A DNA stretch of 64,000 bases, taken from positions 3,309,879 to 3,373,878 of the forward strand of contig NC_079977.1 of the NCBI RefSeq assembly GCF_029852145.1, in the 5' to 3' direction. Of the stretch, positions 11,701 to 21,786 are shown piece after piece (position 1 is the first letter of the stretch; every line of letters starts with the position of its first letter). The position numbers and the translations under genes were made by a program. The notes beneath the pieces are model-generated. The model was not told the DNA's origin and searched no databases. It was given only the letters and a program-made list of their open reading frames with translations. Origin of the DNA: Microplitis mediator (taxonomy: Eukaryota; Arthropoda; Insecta; Hymenoptera; Braconidae).

Positions 11701-14700
11701 CCTGGATTCCTGTATAGGAACTTGGATATTTGTTAGAAATTCATACAGGGTATCTGGATTTCTATGCCTATCCCCTAGAAAAAAATCCATGTGGAATTGC
11801 ATGGAAATTAATAAGAATCCATGTAGGAAAATATGAATTTATGTAAGAATCCAATAAAGGAGTGTATGGATTTATATGATAATCCATGGGTATCTGGACT
11901 CCCATATGGGAAATCCACATAGGAAACTGTGGGTACTTGGATTTCCATTACCTGGTGTAGGTTCCCATGGAAAATCGAGGTAGAAATCTATACTAGATTC
12001 CCATATGGATTTGACATGGTGTGGATTCCTATAGGAACTCATATGAGAATCTATGCTTGATTCCTATAGGAAACTATATGGGAATCCATGTAGAAAACTG
12101 TTGGTACCTGGATTCCCATACAGAAATTTTGATATATGGATTTCTTTGTAGGAAAATCATATAGGAATTTGGGTTTCTATAGAATCAGGGGTATCTGGAT
12201 TTCTATGTCTATCGTCTATTGATACGAGACTATGAATCTGCTGGATTCCTACAGGAAACTATATGGAAATCCATCCGAAAACGTCATGTGGGAATTCCCA
12301 TAAGAATCTAGGCTGGATTCCCATGTGGATTTTTTTGATAGGTACCCTGTCAAAGTCTGTCACAAAATCTACCAAAAAATCACTTCCATTGAGTCTGGGT
12401 CTTACTCAATAAATGGGTAGAGTTTTATTTTTGGTAGAGTCGCTAATAGCAGAACTGTAAATTTGTCATTATTATTAATTAATTAATTAATAAGTTTAAT
12501 TATTAATTACTTGTCTCAGGCCGTGATAAACACAGAGCCAGAACATTAAAATAGCACAGAGGAAAGTTGTCTGCATGACTGCGTCCAGCATTCCTGGTAC
12601 CCATGAATTTATAAGAAATATCATTGGAAAAAATGGATCTGTAATGATTATTTAATTAATTACTGGTAATTAAGAAGGAGTTTACTTATAGATTTGACTG
12701 TTTGGACTTACTATTGTAAAGAATAAGTAGTGGAAGTAATACTGACACCCATTTTTGTTCAATTGACCAATCGTTCATTGGGTATTTTTTCAGTGAGTGG
12801 CCGAACCAACACTAGAGGATTTTGATTAATTATTTTATAAAGTTATTGATTAATTAGGTGATTAATTGATCAATTAATTGATTAATAGTTACCGTAATTA
12901 TAAAAGTGGCGAGTAGAAATATTAATCTGAACCATATTTCAATTTGCGTGAACGCTGGATTGTAATTTTTGAACTGTTTTGAATAATAAATTTTTTTTTT
13001 TAATAAATAATTATATTTTTAAATCCAAGTAATTTTTTTTAAAAATATAATAATAATAATAGTCGATAAAAAATATATAACTTGAAATTTTAATTTTCAA
13101 AAATTTTTTTGATTTGAAAAAAAAATTGAATCAATTAATAAAATTACGAGATATTAATTTACAAATAAAAAATTTTTTGTACCATTTCCGGGTCAAAAAT
13201 AAAAATAAAAATATTATTTACGTACATAAAAACTTAAGTCTCGTATTAAATACCGCTGATGGAAGCCCTCGAGGCCATAAAATCTCACTGTCAATATATA
13301 ATGCGTGTAATCAAGAGATCCCAAATGTGCGACAATTAATTCCTCGCACACTTGTCTCTCACATTTTAAATGTCTCGTCCTATTGCGATGTGCAGTTTCG
13401 CTTTCCAGCACCGAAACCAGCTTGTCATCTTCATTTATTCCGTCTATTTTAACACTCACTTGAAAACTCTTGTCATATCTCTCATCTAGAAACCAACCAA
13501 CCAACCAACCAATCAATCAGTCAATTACCTCGAACTTCAAGCATTAAAATAAATAGTACTGTGCGACAAGGAATGAAACAAAAGGATTCAGACCAGGGTG
13601 AAGGCTGACATCGCCCGTCTGAAATCGTGTTTCATTCAGAGTTACACACTAGGGATGTTCAGAAATTCACTCGGAAGATAAAGATGCAGCTTCTGCGCTG
13701 AAAAATATTATCTGGTTGAACCAGAGGGACAATTCGGCTGCCGCAATGCGTTGATAAATTTTCCGGAGAAGGTAAATGAGGTGTCAGGTATTCTTTCGTT
13801 CCTCTGGTTTTAATTAAACCGCGTGAGTTTCCACTTACTAACTGCCTGGATAAATATTTATCAATCTCCAGAGTGTTTTTCTGAACACGGCCTATATTTT
13901 TCATGATCACCTGCATCGGAACTTAAAGTTTCAGTGTCAGCAGCCAGTCAGAAACAAGTTAATTTTCGAGCAATGGTGCGATCAACTATTAGCGTAAGCG
14001 TAAATTGTCATTTTAAATTAATAATTAAGCAGAAACTATAAATACTATTTATTATTGACAGTAATTTTTATAAAACTTAATCACAGTCAGAACTGTCATT
14101 TACGTAAATAAAATTAATGCTCTGAATTGACTATTAAACAAATTACAAGTATCAGAGTTTAAATTGCGAAGGCCTTCAGACACCGGGCAGAGACATTATT
14201 TGTTTATTCCCTCGGCTGAAACAAGTTTGTTTCTGCCGCTGACGGCATTCGCAATTTACGCGTCTGCTGATATTAATTCGCGGCATTGGACTGAAATTCG
14301 CTTGTTTCGCTTGGCTGCTGACACTGAAAAAATTATTTTATTAATATAAAAAAATTCAAACCATCAGTATTTGACGTCGAGAACTTGGCAATTACCCACA
14401 ACTGCTGGCTATAAGTTGACAGAGCTGGCGTCTTCATAATAAATGGCCCAGTCGCCATATCTGTGGCATTTAATTTAGCTTTTTCTTCGACTGTCGAAGT
14501 GATCGGTGGTCCAGCGAGTCCTATGAAAACCGCGAGACCAAAACACGCGAAAAATGCAACAAACACCATAACGAACTCGCGTTTGTGCATCGAGTAAAGG
14601 CGCATTGGTACTGATCTGCGATAATAAACAAATGAATACTCCAATAATTAATCAATTCAATTAATTAACTAATTAATTACCTTTCACATCGATCATGATG

Positions 14701-14826
14701 ATAGGCAGGTGCAATATATTTATTAAATTCGCTAAACAAATCGCTAAATTGAGTCAACGTGTTACGAATCTTCGAACTCCATCCACCTGAAGGCAGATGA
14801 TACGAATATCCTAGTCCACTATCCAT
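8711..14826 (-). CDS. TMEM181: TMEM181 multi-pass membrane protein
   Basis: The ten minus-strand exons are 14826-14681, 14615-14362, 13485-13226, 12973-12893, 12811-12712, 12638-12511, 11457-11308, 11224-11122, 11057-10827 and 8844-8711. All introns are GT-AG and phases agree throughout, giving 528 aa. TMEM181 (GPR178) is a seven-pass, Wntless-like membrane protein of poorly defined function. The N-terminus has the family motif FSEFNKYIAPAYHHDRCER. A first membrane segment spans about residues 63-84 and ends in GLAGPPI. A lumenal or extracellular domain follows (about 85-230, with RHLKCERQVCEEL). A membrane bundle then runs to about residue 480, with NPAFTQIEIWFR, LPLLILYN and NFYLYTMAYVYSP. 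The acidic cytosolic tail reads DNPTFSMINDSDEDVLYGSDE. The penultimate donor (C|GTAATT at 10826) was chosen because only it keeps phase with the tail exon; reading on would add 24 unrelated residues before a stop. The start has no rival in view, though an upstream exon is possible. Confidence 0.93.
8930..9065. repeat. direct repeat of the 9326-9465 segment
   Basis: The segment 8930-9065 (GGGAAGGCATCAGTTG ... AAAATTTATTCTACGGTTCT ... AAAAAAATAATTGCA) matches 9326-9465 with scattered changes. It includes the end of the foldback element that starts near 9388, so it is probably a solo end of the same element family. Confidence 0.6.
9388..10092. mobile_element. foldback element, about 705 bp, in TMEM181 intron 9
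   Basis: Long inverted arms run from CTAAAATTTATTCTACGGTT at 9388 inward to about 9690, and are mirrored from about 9812 to 10092. Roughly 120 bp of unique sequence lies between. The arms share blocks such as GTTCTATTGCCTACAGAAAA, ATGATGTTCAATTGATTGC and AAGACCGATCACTTGAT with modest divergence. There is no open frame for a transposase, so it is non-autonomous. Target-site duplication was not resolved. Confidence 0.75.
10093..10165 (+). repeat. exon-like conserved block, copy 1
   Basis: This matches the reverse strand of 18060-18140 and 26328-26410 through GCTCGCCAC-AGATCGCGCC and TTGTAGTGTCCCTGGTAAG. Translation in the shared frame gives SVLATRSRLPLVVSLV. It stands out as GC-richer than its surroundings and abuts the right arm of the foldback element. 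Confidence 0.6.
10166..10750. other. TMEM181 intron 9, right part, no recognised feature
   Basis: AT-rich, with no ORF and no clear repeat. A short GC-rich pair (GCAGCGCGGCG near 10620 and GCGCTGCG near 10664) could form a weak stem. Confidence 0.4.
11495..12456. mobile_element. non-autonomous element filling TMEM181 intron 6
   Basis: The ends form imperfect inverted repeats of about 45 bp. The left end reads CTCTGCTATCAGCGGCTCTA then AAAACTCTACCC; the right end, inverted, reads TTCTGCTATTAGCGACTCTA then AAAACTCTACCC. The interior (about 11545-12345) is a degenerate repeat of short motifs such as TGGATTCC, CATATGGGAA and ACATAGGAAACT, many partly self-complementary. No coding capacity is visible. 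Confidence 0.7.
13486..14361. other. TMEM181 intron 2, no confident feature
   Basis: An 876-bp intron. It holds a short CCAA run near 13490-13520 and several GC-richer patches. One imperfect inverted pair lies at about 14162-14262 (AAATTGCGAAGGCCTTCAGAC and GCTGACGGCATTCGCAATTT). No coding exon is supported. Confidence 0.4.
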
Positions 14827-15275
14827 TTTGATATTCGATAAATTCTAGACATTATTTTAAAAAATTTGTATTTTTATTTCGCTTAAAGTGACATTTTAAT
14901 TTAAAAAATAGACAATCGTACTTACATTTATTTATTAATTTATTATTAGTTCTATTAATTAGTTAATAAAAAAAAAATTGTGAGCTCTGATAAATTACGA
15001 AAAAACATAACAGAGACTAGAGTAAATAGTAGCGTAGATAAGCGCCCTCGTAGGGAAACTGATAAACAATTATTGATTTTTTTGTTACGAGGGTGGTAAA
15101 TAAAAATACGTATATAAATGTAAAACATATAGTATACATATATTTTATAGTCTTAATAACTAATTTGTTAACAATTGGAGGATTAGTCTTATTATTACAA
15201 ATTATGATGATGATAAAAAAATAATTTTCTGCACAGAATGAGGGTGAAAAATTAGTCCCAGTATTTTATTTATTT

Positions 15276-15955
15276 TTTATTTGAAATTCATGTTTTTATA
15301 TAACTTACTCTATTATGAAATATAAATAAATTTCTCATTTTCACTGAAATTTTCACAAAATTCCCTGACTATATGTAGTAATATTAAATCATTGGAAATA
15401 TTTGATTAATTTAAAATAAAATGGTATGTCAGTTTAATCAATAATTAATCATTGTCGTTAAATGAAACTTTTTTTTATTATTTGTCAATGTTCATTGTTT
15501 TTTTTTTATTTATTAAATGAATAATTTTTTATTTTTGATTTGAAATCCATGTTTTTATATAACTTACTCTATAATAAAATATAAATAAATTTTTCATTTT
15601 CACTAGAATAAATTTCATAAATAATAATATTTCATAGAATATTAATAAAGTATTAATGAAGTACGCGAATAATAAATATAGTGAAACTTATTAGTTCATT
15701 ACTTATGTATACATTTAATGTTTTTAGTTTTTTAACTTGTCAATATGGATGTTAATAGCTTGAAGATCCCAGCGATTGGTTTCTACTAAGACTTTTTTTT
15801 TCTAACAGCCTTGATAATTCAAACTGCTTCATTTTTTTGCTATTGGAATCAATTTCTACTAACTTTTTTTCCACATGGTTTTACAACTGCATTTGCGCCA
15901 CGTCACTTTTTGAACAGTTTCGACAGAAAATTAAATTTGTTGGATTTTTTCAGTC
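15276..15955. other. sequence replacing the lost WD40 exon, with a direct repeat
   Basis: The segment 15276-15345 (TATTTTTTATTTGAAATTCA ... ATATAACTTACTCTAT) recurs at 15525-15605. The rest is AT-rich without recognised genes. Confidence 0.5.
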
Positions 15956-16076
15956 AAAAGAAAGAAAGTGAAAATTTTGTCCAGCTTTGTGACGAAATTC
16001 CCTGACATTTCCCTGACTTTTCCAGTATATTTATAATTCCCTGACACTTTCAGGTTTTCCAGAAATGTGGCCCCCA
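15955..16076 (-). repeat. dispersed repeat (AAAGTCAGGGAA family)
   Basis: On the minus strand it reads GGGGGCCACATTTCTGGAAA, then repeated TCAGGGAA blocks and TTTCGTCACAAAGCTGG. The same module lies on the plus strand at about 24505-24590, and truncated at 32735-32785. It interrupts the pseudogene at 14920-16622. Confidence 0.6.
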
Positions 16077-16627
16077 TGATTACACCTAATTTTTCTAATC
16101 TTCCACCTGTCCATATATTAGATTTTTTTTATATTAAATGATTGAAAAAAAAAAAAAAACCGAAAATTGTTAATTGCCTGCGAACTTCAGGATCATAATT
16201 ATCAAAATAATTTTTAAATTTTTTGCCATAAGCAAAAGTTCTCCGCTGATTTTCGAAATCCAAGTCGCTGATGTTCACCGTCTCCACAAAATCCGACAAA
16301 AGATTTTTTAAGAATGTTATGTGGAGGGTTGATTGGTCCTACTTCTACATGTCTGTCGCAGAGTCCAGTGTCCTGTAAATAAATAAAATATTTATAATTT
16401 TATAACATGAGTCATTGGATTCATAAATAATATTAATAATAAATTTAAAAACACTTAGTCGGCACAACTTCTGGGGCCGCACAAATTTTCATAGACATCG
16501 CGATACTATTTTTGCTACTTATTAATTTATTGTCATCATTGACCTCAACTCTTGCATTATCAGCTGGTGTGGGTTTTATTCCTTTATCGCTACTATTGTC
16601 TCTTTGTAACGCGAGAATTTTTTAATC

Positions 16628-17060
16628 ATTTACTTTTTATTCAGCTGTTGTATTTATAAACACTAAATTTTATTTGTATTTTTATATTTGAGGTTTAATT
16701 TTTAAATATAAGCGCGTATTGTTTGACCTTGTGGACTATGCTCTGGCTACTGAGTGTGCGTAGCTCTCCCTCGCGACTGAGCAACAGCAGATATACCAGA
16801 GCATGAAGAAGTTTTGGTTTTCTACTGCCGACATCTGAATGTAATTTGAATTTGACAGAAAAACTTGCCGTCAATTTAAAGTGAAAATTTAAATTAACTT
16901 AACGTCATCGTCTGACAGTAACTTGTATACAAATTGAATATAAATTACATACTCGGCTTTTTTTACATTCTGATGTCGATAGTTGGAAATTTTGCATCGA
17001 ACATCTATCGAATGATGTATCGAAATAATAAAAATCGAAAAATAACATAGATATTTTAGA
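16628..17060. other. duplicated 5' flank, copy A
   Basis: The sequence is nearly the same as 25136-25580 and shows no coding signal. It includes short inverted pairs: ATGCTCTGG near 16738 with CCAGAGCAT near 16796, and CGACATCTGAATGTAA near 16828 with its inverse near 16965. It may be old promoter DNA of a CDC40 copy, but that is conjecture. Confidence 0.4.
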
Positions 17061-17074
17061 AAAAGAAGAAGGGT

Positions 17075-17762
17075 TGAACATCTCTAATTCGAGCGTTCAG
17101 AATCAAAAACAGCAAATCATCGAAAACGACGTCGCAACGATGACCCATCAGATGTGGATGGATGTCTAGGACCCTGGGCCGGGTACGTAGATCAGGTAAA
17201 AATCTCAGAACCGACGAAAGAAGAGGCTATGGAACACAACATTTCCAATTTCTTTCAACCCATCAATTCAAAATGAATTAAAAAAGCAGTACGATCATTT
17301 GCTGGGACACGAGATCGGGGGAAATTACACAGGAGTACGATCGCCATTTGGGTACAGTCAATACAATTACATTTGTCGACGATAATCGTCAATTTATAAC
17401 GACGTCAGACGACAAAACCATTCGTCTATGGGAGTGGGACATTCCTGTAGATGTAAAAATGATTGCGGATCATGGAATAATTGGTGTCAAGATACTCCGA
17501 CGGAAACTGTTATGCCTGGGGCTGGAAGACGACAGAAATTGAAAAAACGTGGAAAACGATTGTCTGTTTTTTAAATTTAAATGCCAATGACCCATCAGAT
17601 GTGGATGGATTTCTAGAACCCTGGGCCATGAAAGAAAGAGAGCCTGCAAAACCGACGGCAGAAGAGGCAAAAGAACTAGAAATCTTCAATGCCAAAAAAG
17701 AAGCAAAGAAAAAGTGTCGAAGGCAGGTGGCGGAAATAACTTTCGTATATACACTAAGAAAA
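17075..17762 (+). pseudogene. CDC40: scrambled CDC40/PRP17 pseudogene mosaic
   Basis: Pieces of the CDC40 WD40 exon occur out of order. First comes the linker region (RRRNDDPSDVDG, then a GPW-like motif and PTKEEA, 17095-17232). A scrap of the FKMN region follows near 17240-17275. The block IICWDTRSGEIT ... DVKMIADHG covers 17306-17472 and is about 95% identical to the live genes by eye. Then comes the SDGNCYAWGWKTT segment (17490-17560). Last is a second, different linker copy (NDPSDVDGFLEPW ... KKKCRRQV, 17580-17730). Frames shift between pieces. This looks like repeated partial duplication or conversion rather than simple decay. Confidence 0.82.
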
Positions 17763-18570
17763 AAATTGTCTTCTGACAACTAAATTTTAGTTATGACAAC
17801 AAAATGATTTGATTGCCCATTGCCAATCATATATTTGGTTATTTCAACTGAATATTTTATAATTTTAGAGAAATGATTTTTATGAATTTAGAAAGATAAT
17901 TTATTTTCTTGCTATGTTCTTTTTTTTGTACTATGACATAAATTGATCAGAGGAACACAGTCTTTAATTTTTAAATGTCGAAATGTAATAGCTCTCTGCG
18001 AATAGCCAGAGAAAAACTCGTCACATAGCTGCTTCAAGTTCGGAATATAATACCTCTGAAATGAGTTACTTACCAGGGACACTACAACTGGTGGGCGCGA
18101 TCTAGTGGCGAACACTGAACTACACCCGTTGCTGTTGGCTAGCATAGTGACAACTGCTTTTTCTGATGGTAAAAATTTATTAGCTTCGAACAAATATAAA
18201 TATTTATTGTAAATGAATATATTTTTTTTGTATCTAAGTTATATTTATTAGAGTTAATACAATGAAACTTTGCTTTAATATTTGGGTTTGTTGGCACTCA
18301 AATAATTTAGTTGTCTATCAAATAAATATTTTCTTAACTTTACCAAATGATTTTATCATCTTAGGGAGAGAAATATTAACGTCAACCAAATAGAGTCTAT
18401 TAAATTATTTTACTAAAAATGACAAAATAGATTATGTTAACATAATAAAATATAATTGTCCCAAATAAATTTTAGTTTAACAGAATTTAACAAAACCAAT
18501 TTAATTGTCCGAAGATAAATTTTTTCTCAGTGTAAATCATTAAAAATAAATTTAAATATTAGAATTATAT
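17763..18570. other. duplicated intergenic DNA with exon-like block (copy 2)
   Basis: It is homologous to 26100-26840. On the minus strand, 18150-18060 has an open stretch reading SSVFATRSRPPVVVSL that ends at CTG|GTAAGT, a good splice donor. It matches 10093-10165 and 26410-26328. No gene is supported around it. Confidence 0.5.
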
Positions 18571-18580
18571 AATGTATATT

Positions 18581-19599
18581 AGGGTGTGTCATTTGAAGGC
18601 TATATTTTTTTTTTTACTGTTATACCAAAAAATCTGGTAGTATATAGAAAATAAAAAATTATGCCGCTGGGTTAAAGGGTTTAAGTCCAATAGCGGCTTA
18701 GCTCATCAAAAAATTCGATTTCCCATCTAAATAACACGGGAAATTTTTTTTTTTCAACTTTGAGTATTTTTAACTCGTGAAAAAATTAACAGATCGAATT
18801 GACTAATACACACTTTTGTAGGAAATTGAACGCTCTACAAAAAAGGTATCTTATCATTTTTCGATCAATCCATCTGTTCTGAAGTTATTGGAGCTCGAAG
18901 TCAAGTTATAGTGAATTTCGATATCTTTCCTCTTTTCCGGCAAAACTATCAGACTTATCACAAAATATCACAGATTCTTTTTTGTAGACAATTTTATTTC
19001 CTACAAATTATTATCAGTAAAGTTTTTTCGAATTTCGCAATGTTTTCTAGTTATTTTAATTTTAATTTTAAGCTCTTAAAAAAGTAGTGTTCTGATCAAT
19101 TTCAAGAGCTCGACATTGAAATGAAAATAACTAGAAAACAATGTGGAATTTGAAAAACCTTTACTGATAATAATTTGTAGAGAATAAAATTTTCAATAAA
19201 AAAGACCCTGAAACATTTTATGATAAGTCTGATAGTTTTGCCGAAAAAGTAAAAAGATCTCGAAATTTACTATAACTTGACTTCGAGCTCCAATAATTTT
19301 AGAATAGATAGATTTATCAAAAAATGATAAGAGACCTTTTTTGCAGAGCGTTTAATTTCCTACAAAAATATGTATTAGTCAATTCGATCTATTAATTTGT
19401 TCACGAGTTAAAAATACTCAAAGTTAAAAAAAAAAATTTCCCGTGTTATTTAAATGGGAAATCGAATTTTTTGATGAGCTAAGCCGCTATTGGACTTAAA
19501 CCCTTTAACCCAGCGGCTTAATTTTTTATTTTCTATATACTACCAGATTTTCGGGTATAGCAGTAAAAAAAAAAATATAGCCTTCAAATGACACACCCT
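18581..19599. mobile_element. 1,019-bp foldback transposon, copy A
   Basis: The whole element is one long inverted repeat, with arms of about 495 bp meeting at a loop near 19078-19103. It begins AGGGTGTGTCATTTGAAGGC and ends with the exact inverse. It is flanked by AATGTATAT on both sides (18571-18579 and 19600-19608), a 9-bp target duplication apart from one T at the left junction. A 9-bp duplication with long terminal arms fits Mutator-like (MULE) non-autonomous elements, but no transposase is present to confirm this. Confidence 0.88.
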
Positions 19600-19609
19600 A
19601 ATGTATATA

Positions 19610-21040
19610 TTTGTATAAACCGATAGTGGACAATTAAGAGCTAGTAGATAAATGAAACACTGGTGTGTTTCTCATATCTCATTTCCATATCTTATTGTAA
19701 AGTGAGAAATCGTTTTTGCTTGTTTGATTTATTAAAAAAAATTAAACCAAAGAAGTAATTTTTTTAAGTTTACAATTAAATATGCTGAGTACTTTGTTTT
19801 TGTTTATATATGTACTTTTTATTTAACCACCATTCGTTCTATCAATAACTTCTCAAAAATTCTTAACAATTTGCTGTAGCATCACGTCAATATAAAAATA
19901 TTTAAAATGTTAACATAACGATAACATTCTGAACCTTATGTCAGCATAAACAAGTTGTCTTTTTGGTATCAAAAATCTAATTGCTATTTGTCAACAAAAT
20001 GTGACAAAGTATTATCAAAAAGTTACCAAAATGTTGACAAGTTGTTACCATAAAGTTATATTTTAAAAATAAAAAAAATGTTAACTTTTGGCTGGACATT
20101 AGTCATGATATTTGTTGGAAAAAATCAGCCTCTTTACATCGCAAAATAAAGGGTAGCATTTTTTTGTAAACCTTTTCAATAAAAATAAGTTACAACATTA
20201 GGCGCATTGGCACCTAAGGTAATTATCCCGAAGTCTAGACCTTCAACGATACAATAGGATTTATTTTATTGTATTGTAAAGTAGGTGCAAATGTGGATTC
20301 TAATTGCTTAGGAAAAACCCAGTAATCATCATTCTTCGTAATCCCTCTTCTGTTTTCACATATTATAACTTTACAAACTTTACCTACCCTTGGTCACAAT
20401 ATTTTACTTAATTACAATTTAAATTTCGTTTAAGTATCATTACAAAAAGTTCTCGAAAGTATGTCTTAATGACTAAGTTAGATCTTATCGTATAAAAGGT
20501 GAGAATTTTGAACTGGGAGCCCGGTAAGATAATTATAATTTCAAAGACCCGAATTTGTTTAAATGCTGGATTCACAATTAGTCTTAATGGCCCTGATTCA
20601 ACAAAATACTGTCGCATTTAAAATCAATAATATTTTAATAATTTTTTATTCTTCCGAATAATGTAAATGATTTTTTAAATTTCACGATTTATCATATGGA
20701 GAATAGAGACTGTCTTTATTCACCAAATTATTATTAATACTGTAAAAGTGTCAGTATATAAAATATATAAATTTATTATTTTAAAAAATTCAATTTTTTT
20801 TATCATCAGTCAAGAGAAAAATTTTTTTCAAATTTCATTTCTTGTCAAACTTGAAAAAGTTTTTTTTACGTATGAAAAAAATTGAACTTTTGAAAATTTT
20901 TTTTTTTTTACTACTATACTTTTAAAACACAATTATGTCGATTCCCGAAAAAAAGTTTTCATTTATTATTTAAATTATCGACTAATTATTGATAAGATAG
21001 GTACAATAAATGTTTTAAGATCTTAATATGTAAATTTCAA
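19610..21040. other. duplicated gene-free DNA, copy A
   Basis: It matches 27873-29312 closely. No ORF is convincing. A patch at about 19900-20095 is enriched in GTTAAC and TGTTACCA-like motifs. Nothing else is recognised. Confidence 0.5.
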
Positions 21041-21046
21041 ATGACC

Positions 21047-21243
21047 GAGAATGTAGCAGACATCAGACAAATTTAAACTTATTAATAAATAGAGTAAGTA
21101 ATTATTAAAATAAAATTTTAAAAAATGCGCGTTTAAAAAATTTTTAAATTAAAAAGCACATTTTTTCGAAATATTATTTTTTTAACTCTCCTCTATTTAT
21201 TTATAATATTAAATTTGTCTGATGTCTGCAACACTCACGCTCA
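21047..21243. repeat. second hairpin-MITE family, copy upstream of CDC40-A
   Basis: The inverted ends are GAATGTAGCAGACATCAGAC and GTCTGATGTCTGCAACACTC. The inner inverted blocks are AATAAATAGAGTAAGTAATT and, opposite, CTCCTCTATTTATT. It lies at the same relative position as 29320-29515. Confidence 0.75.
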
Positions 21244-21244
21244 T

Positions 21245-21786
21245 AAATTTCAAATGGAAGTTAAACGCGCGCCTATTTATGTATTTCAAGCTCACTAATT
21301 AATTAACAGGTGAAGGCACCTGAAGTCATTAAGGACCCAGGTACATTAGCTCAGACACAAACTACTTCGGGTTGAACCAATCAACTTCGGGCCTTTTGCG
21401 TCTGCGCAGTTCGTTCCGCCTCAATACTACGAGTGCCAGAGGCCGACAATCAGTTTCAATTTGAATCAGTTTCGTGCTGAACAGCAATCTGACTTGTTCT
21501 GTGACTAGAACGTTCAGTGATTTCCGCTCATTCTTAACACGTGCTTCGCTTTTACAAGATACAGAAGTTATTAATTCTCTTTTTAATTCTTGTTGAATTT
21601 TTAACGTGAGTTTTTCCTGTCCACGTTTCGTGTACAAAACTATTTGCCATCGAGTTTCTACGAGAACAAGTACTACGTTTATCGACGTATACTTTTGGTC
21701 AGTCACTGAAACTAAATCATTGTAGATTTTTGTAGAAAGATTATTAATTAGTGTTTGTAGCTAATCAATTTTGATTGTTAATTGTG
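21245..21786 (+). promoter_or_regulatory. upstream region / 5' UTR of CDC40-A
   Basis: This GC-richer stretch (21310-21700) is conserved with 29516-30057. It has CCAAT at 21376-21380 and TGCGCAG at about 21401. It must include the transcription start, but no TATA box or start site can be fixed. Confidence 0.35.

Larger units (their letters stand above)
14920..16622 (-). pseudogene. CDC40: inverted CDC40/PRP17 pseudogene
   Basis: Read on the minus strand this is a decayed copy of the CDC40 gene at 21787-24066. The exon-1 equivalent at 16618-16457 ends ICAAPEVVPT. Its donor is destroyed: AAGTGT replaces the GTAAGT that follows ACT in the live copies. The intron-1 match runs to the TTTACAG acceptor, and exon 2 (16372-16228) starts DTGLC but lacks about 20 residues and is frameshifted. 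The start of intron 2 still carries the same hairpin MITE. After a break at about 16076, only the last codons (KYWD and stop at 15254-15252) and the 3' flank to about 14920 remain. Nearly all of the 1.35-kb WD40 exon is gone. The 3' flank carries about 48 extra bases near 15035-15085. Its upstream reading frame is 54 codons long, longer than in the live copies. Confidence 0.88.

Noticed and set aside
14920..17762. Processed retropseudogene origin for the CDC40 relics
   Set aside because: The inverted relic retains intron 1 and part of intron 2 including its MITE, so it came from DNA-level duplication.
21362..21706. Minus-strand ORF upstream of CDC40-A (114 aa) and its counterpart 29576-29977 (133 aa)
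   Set aside because: A short indel shifts the frame at one end between the two copies, no family is recognisable, and the region is better explained as CDC40 promoter and leader DNA.
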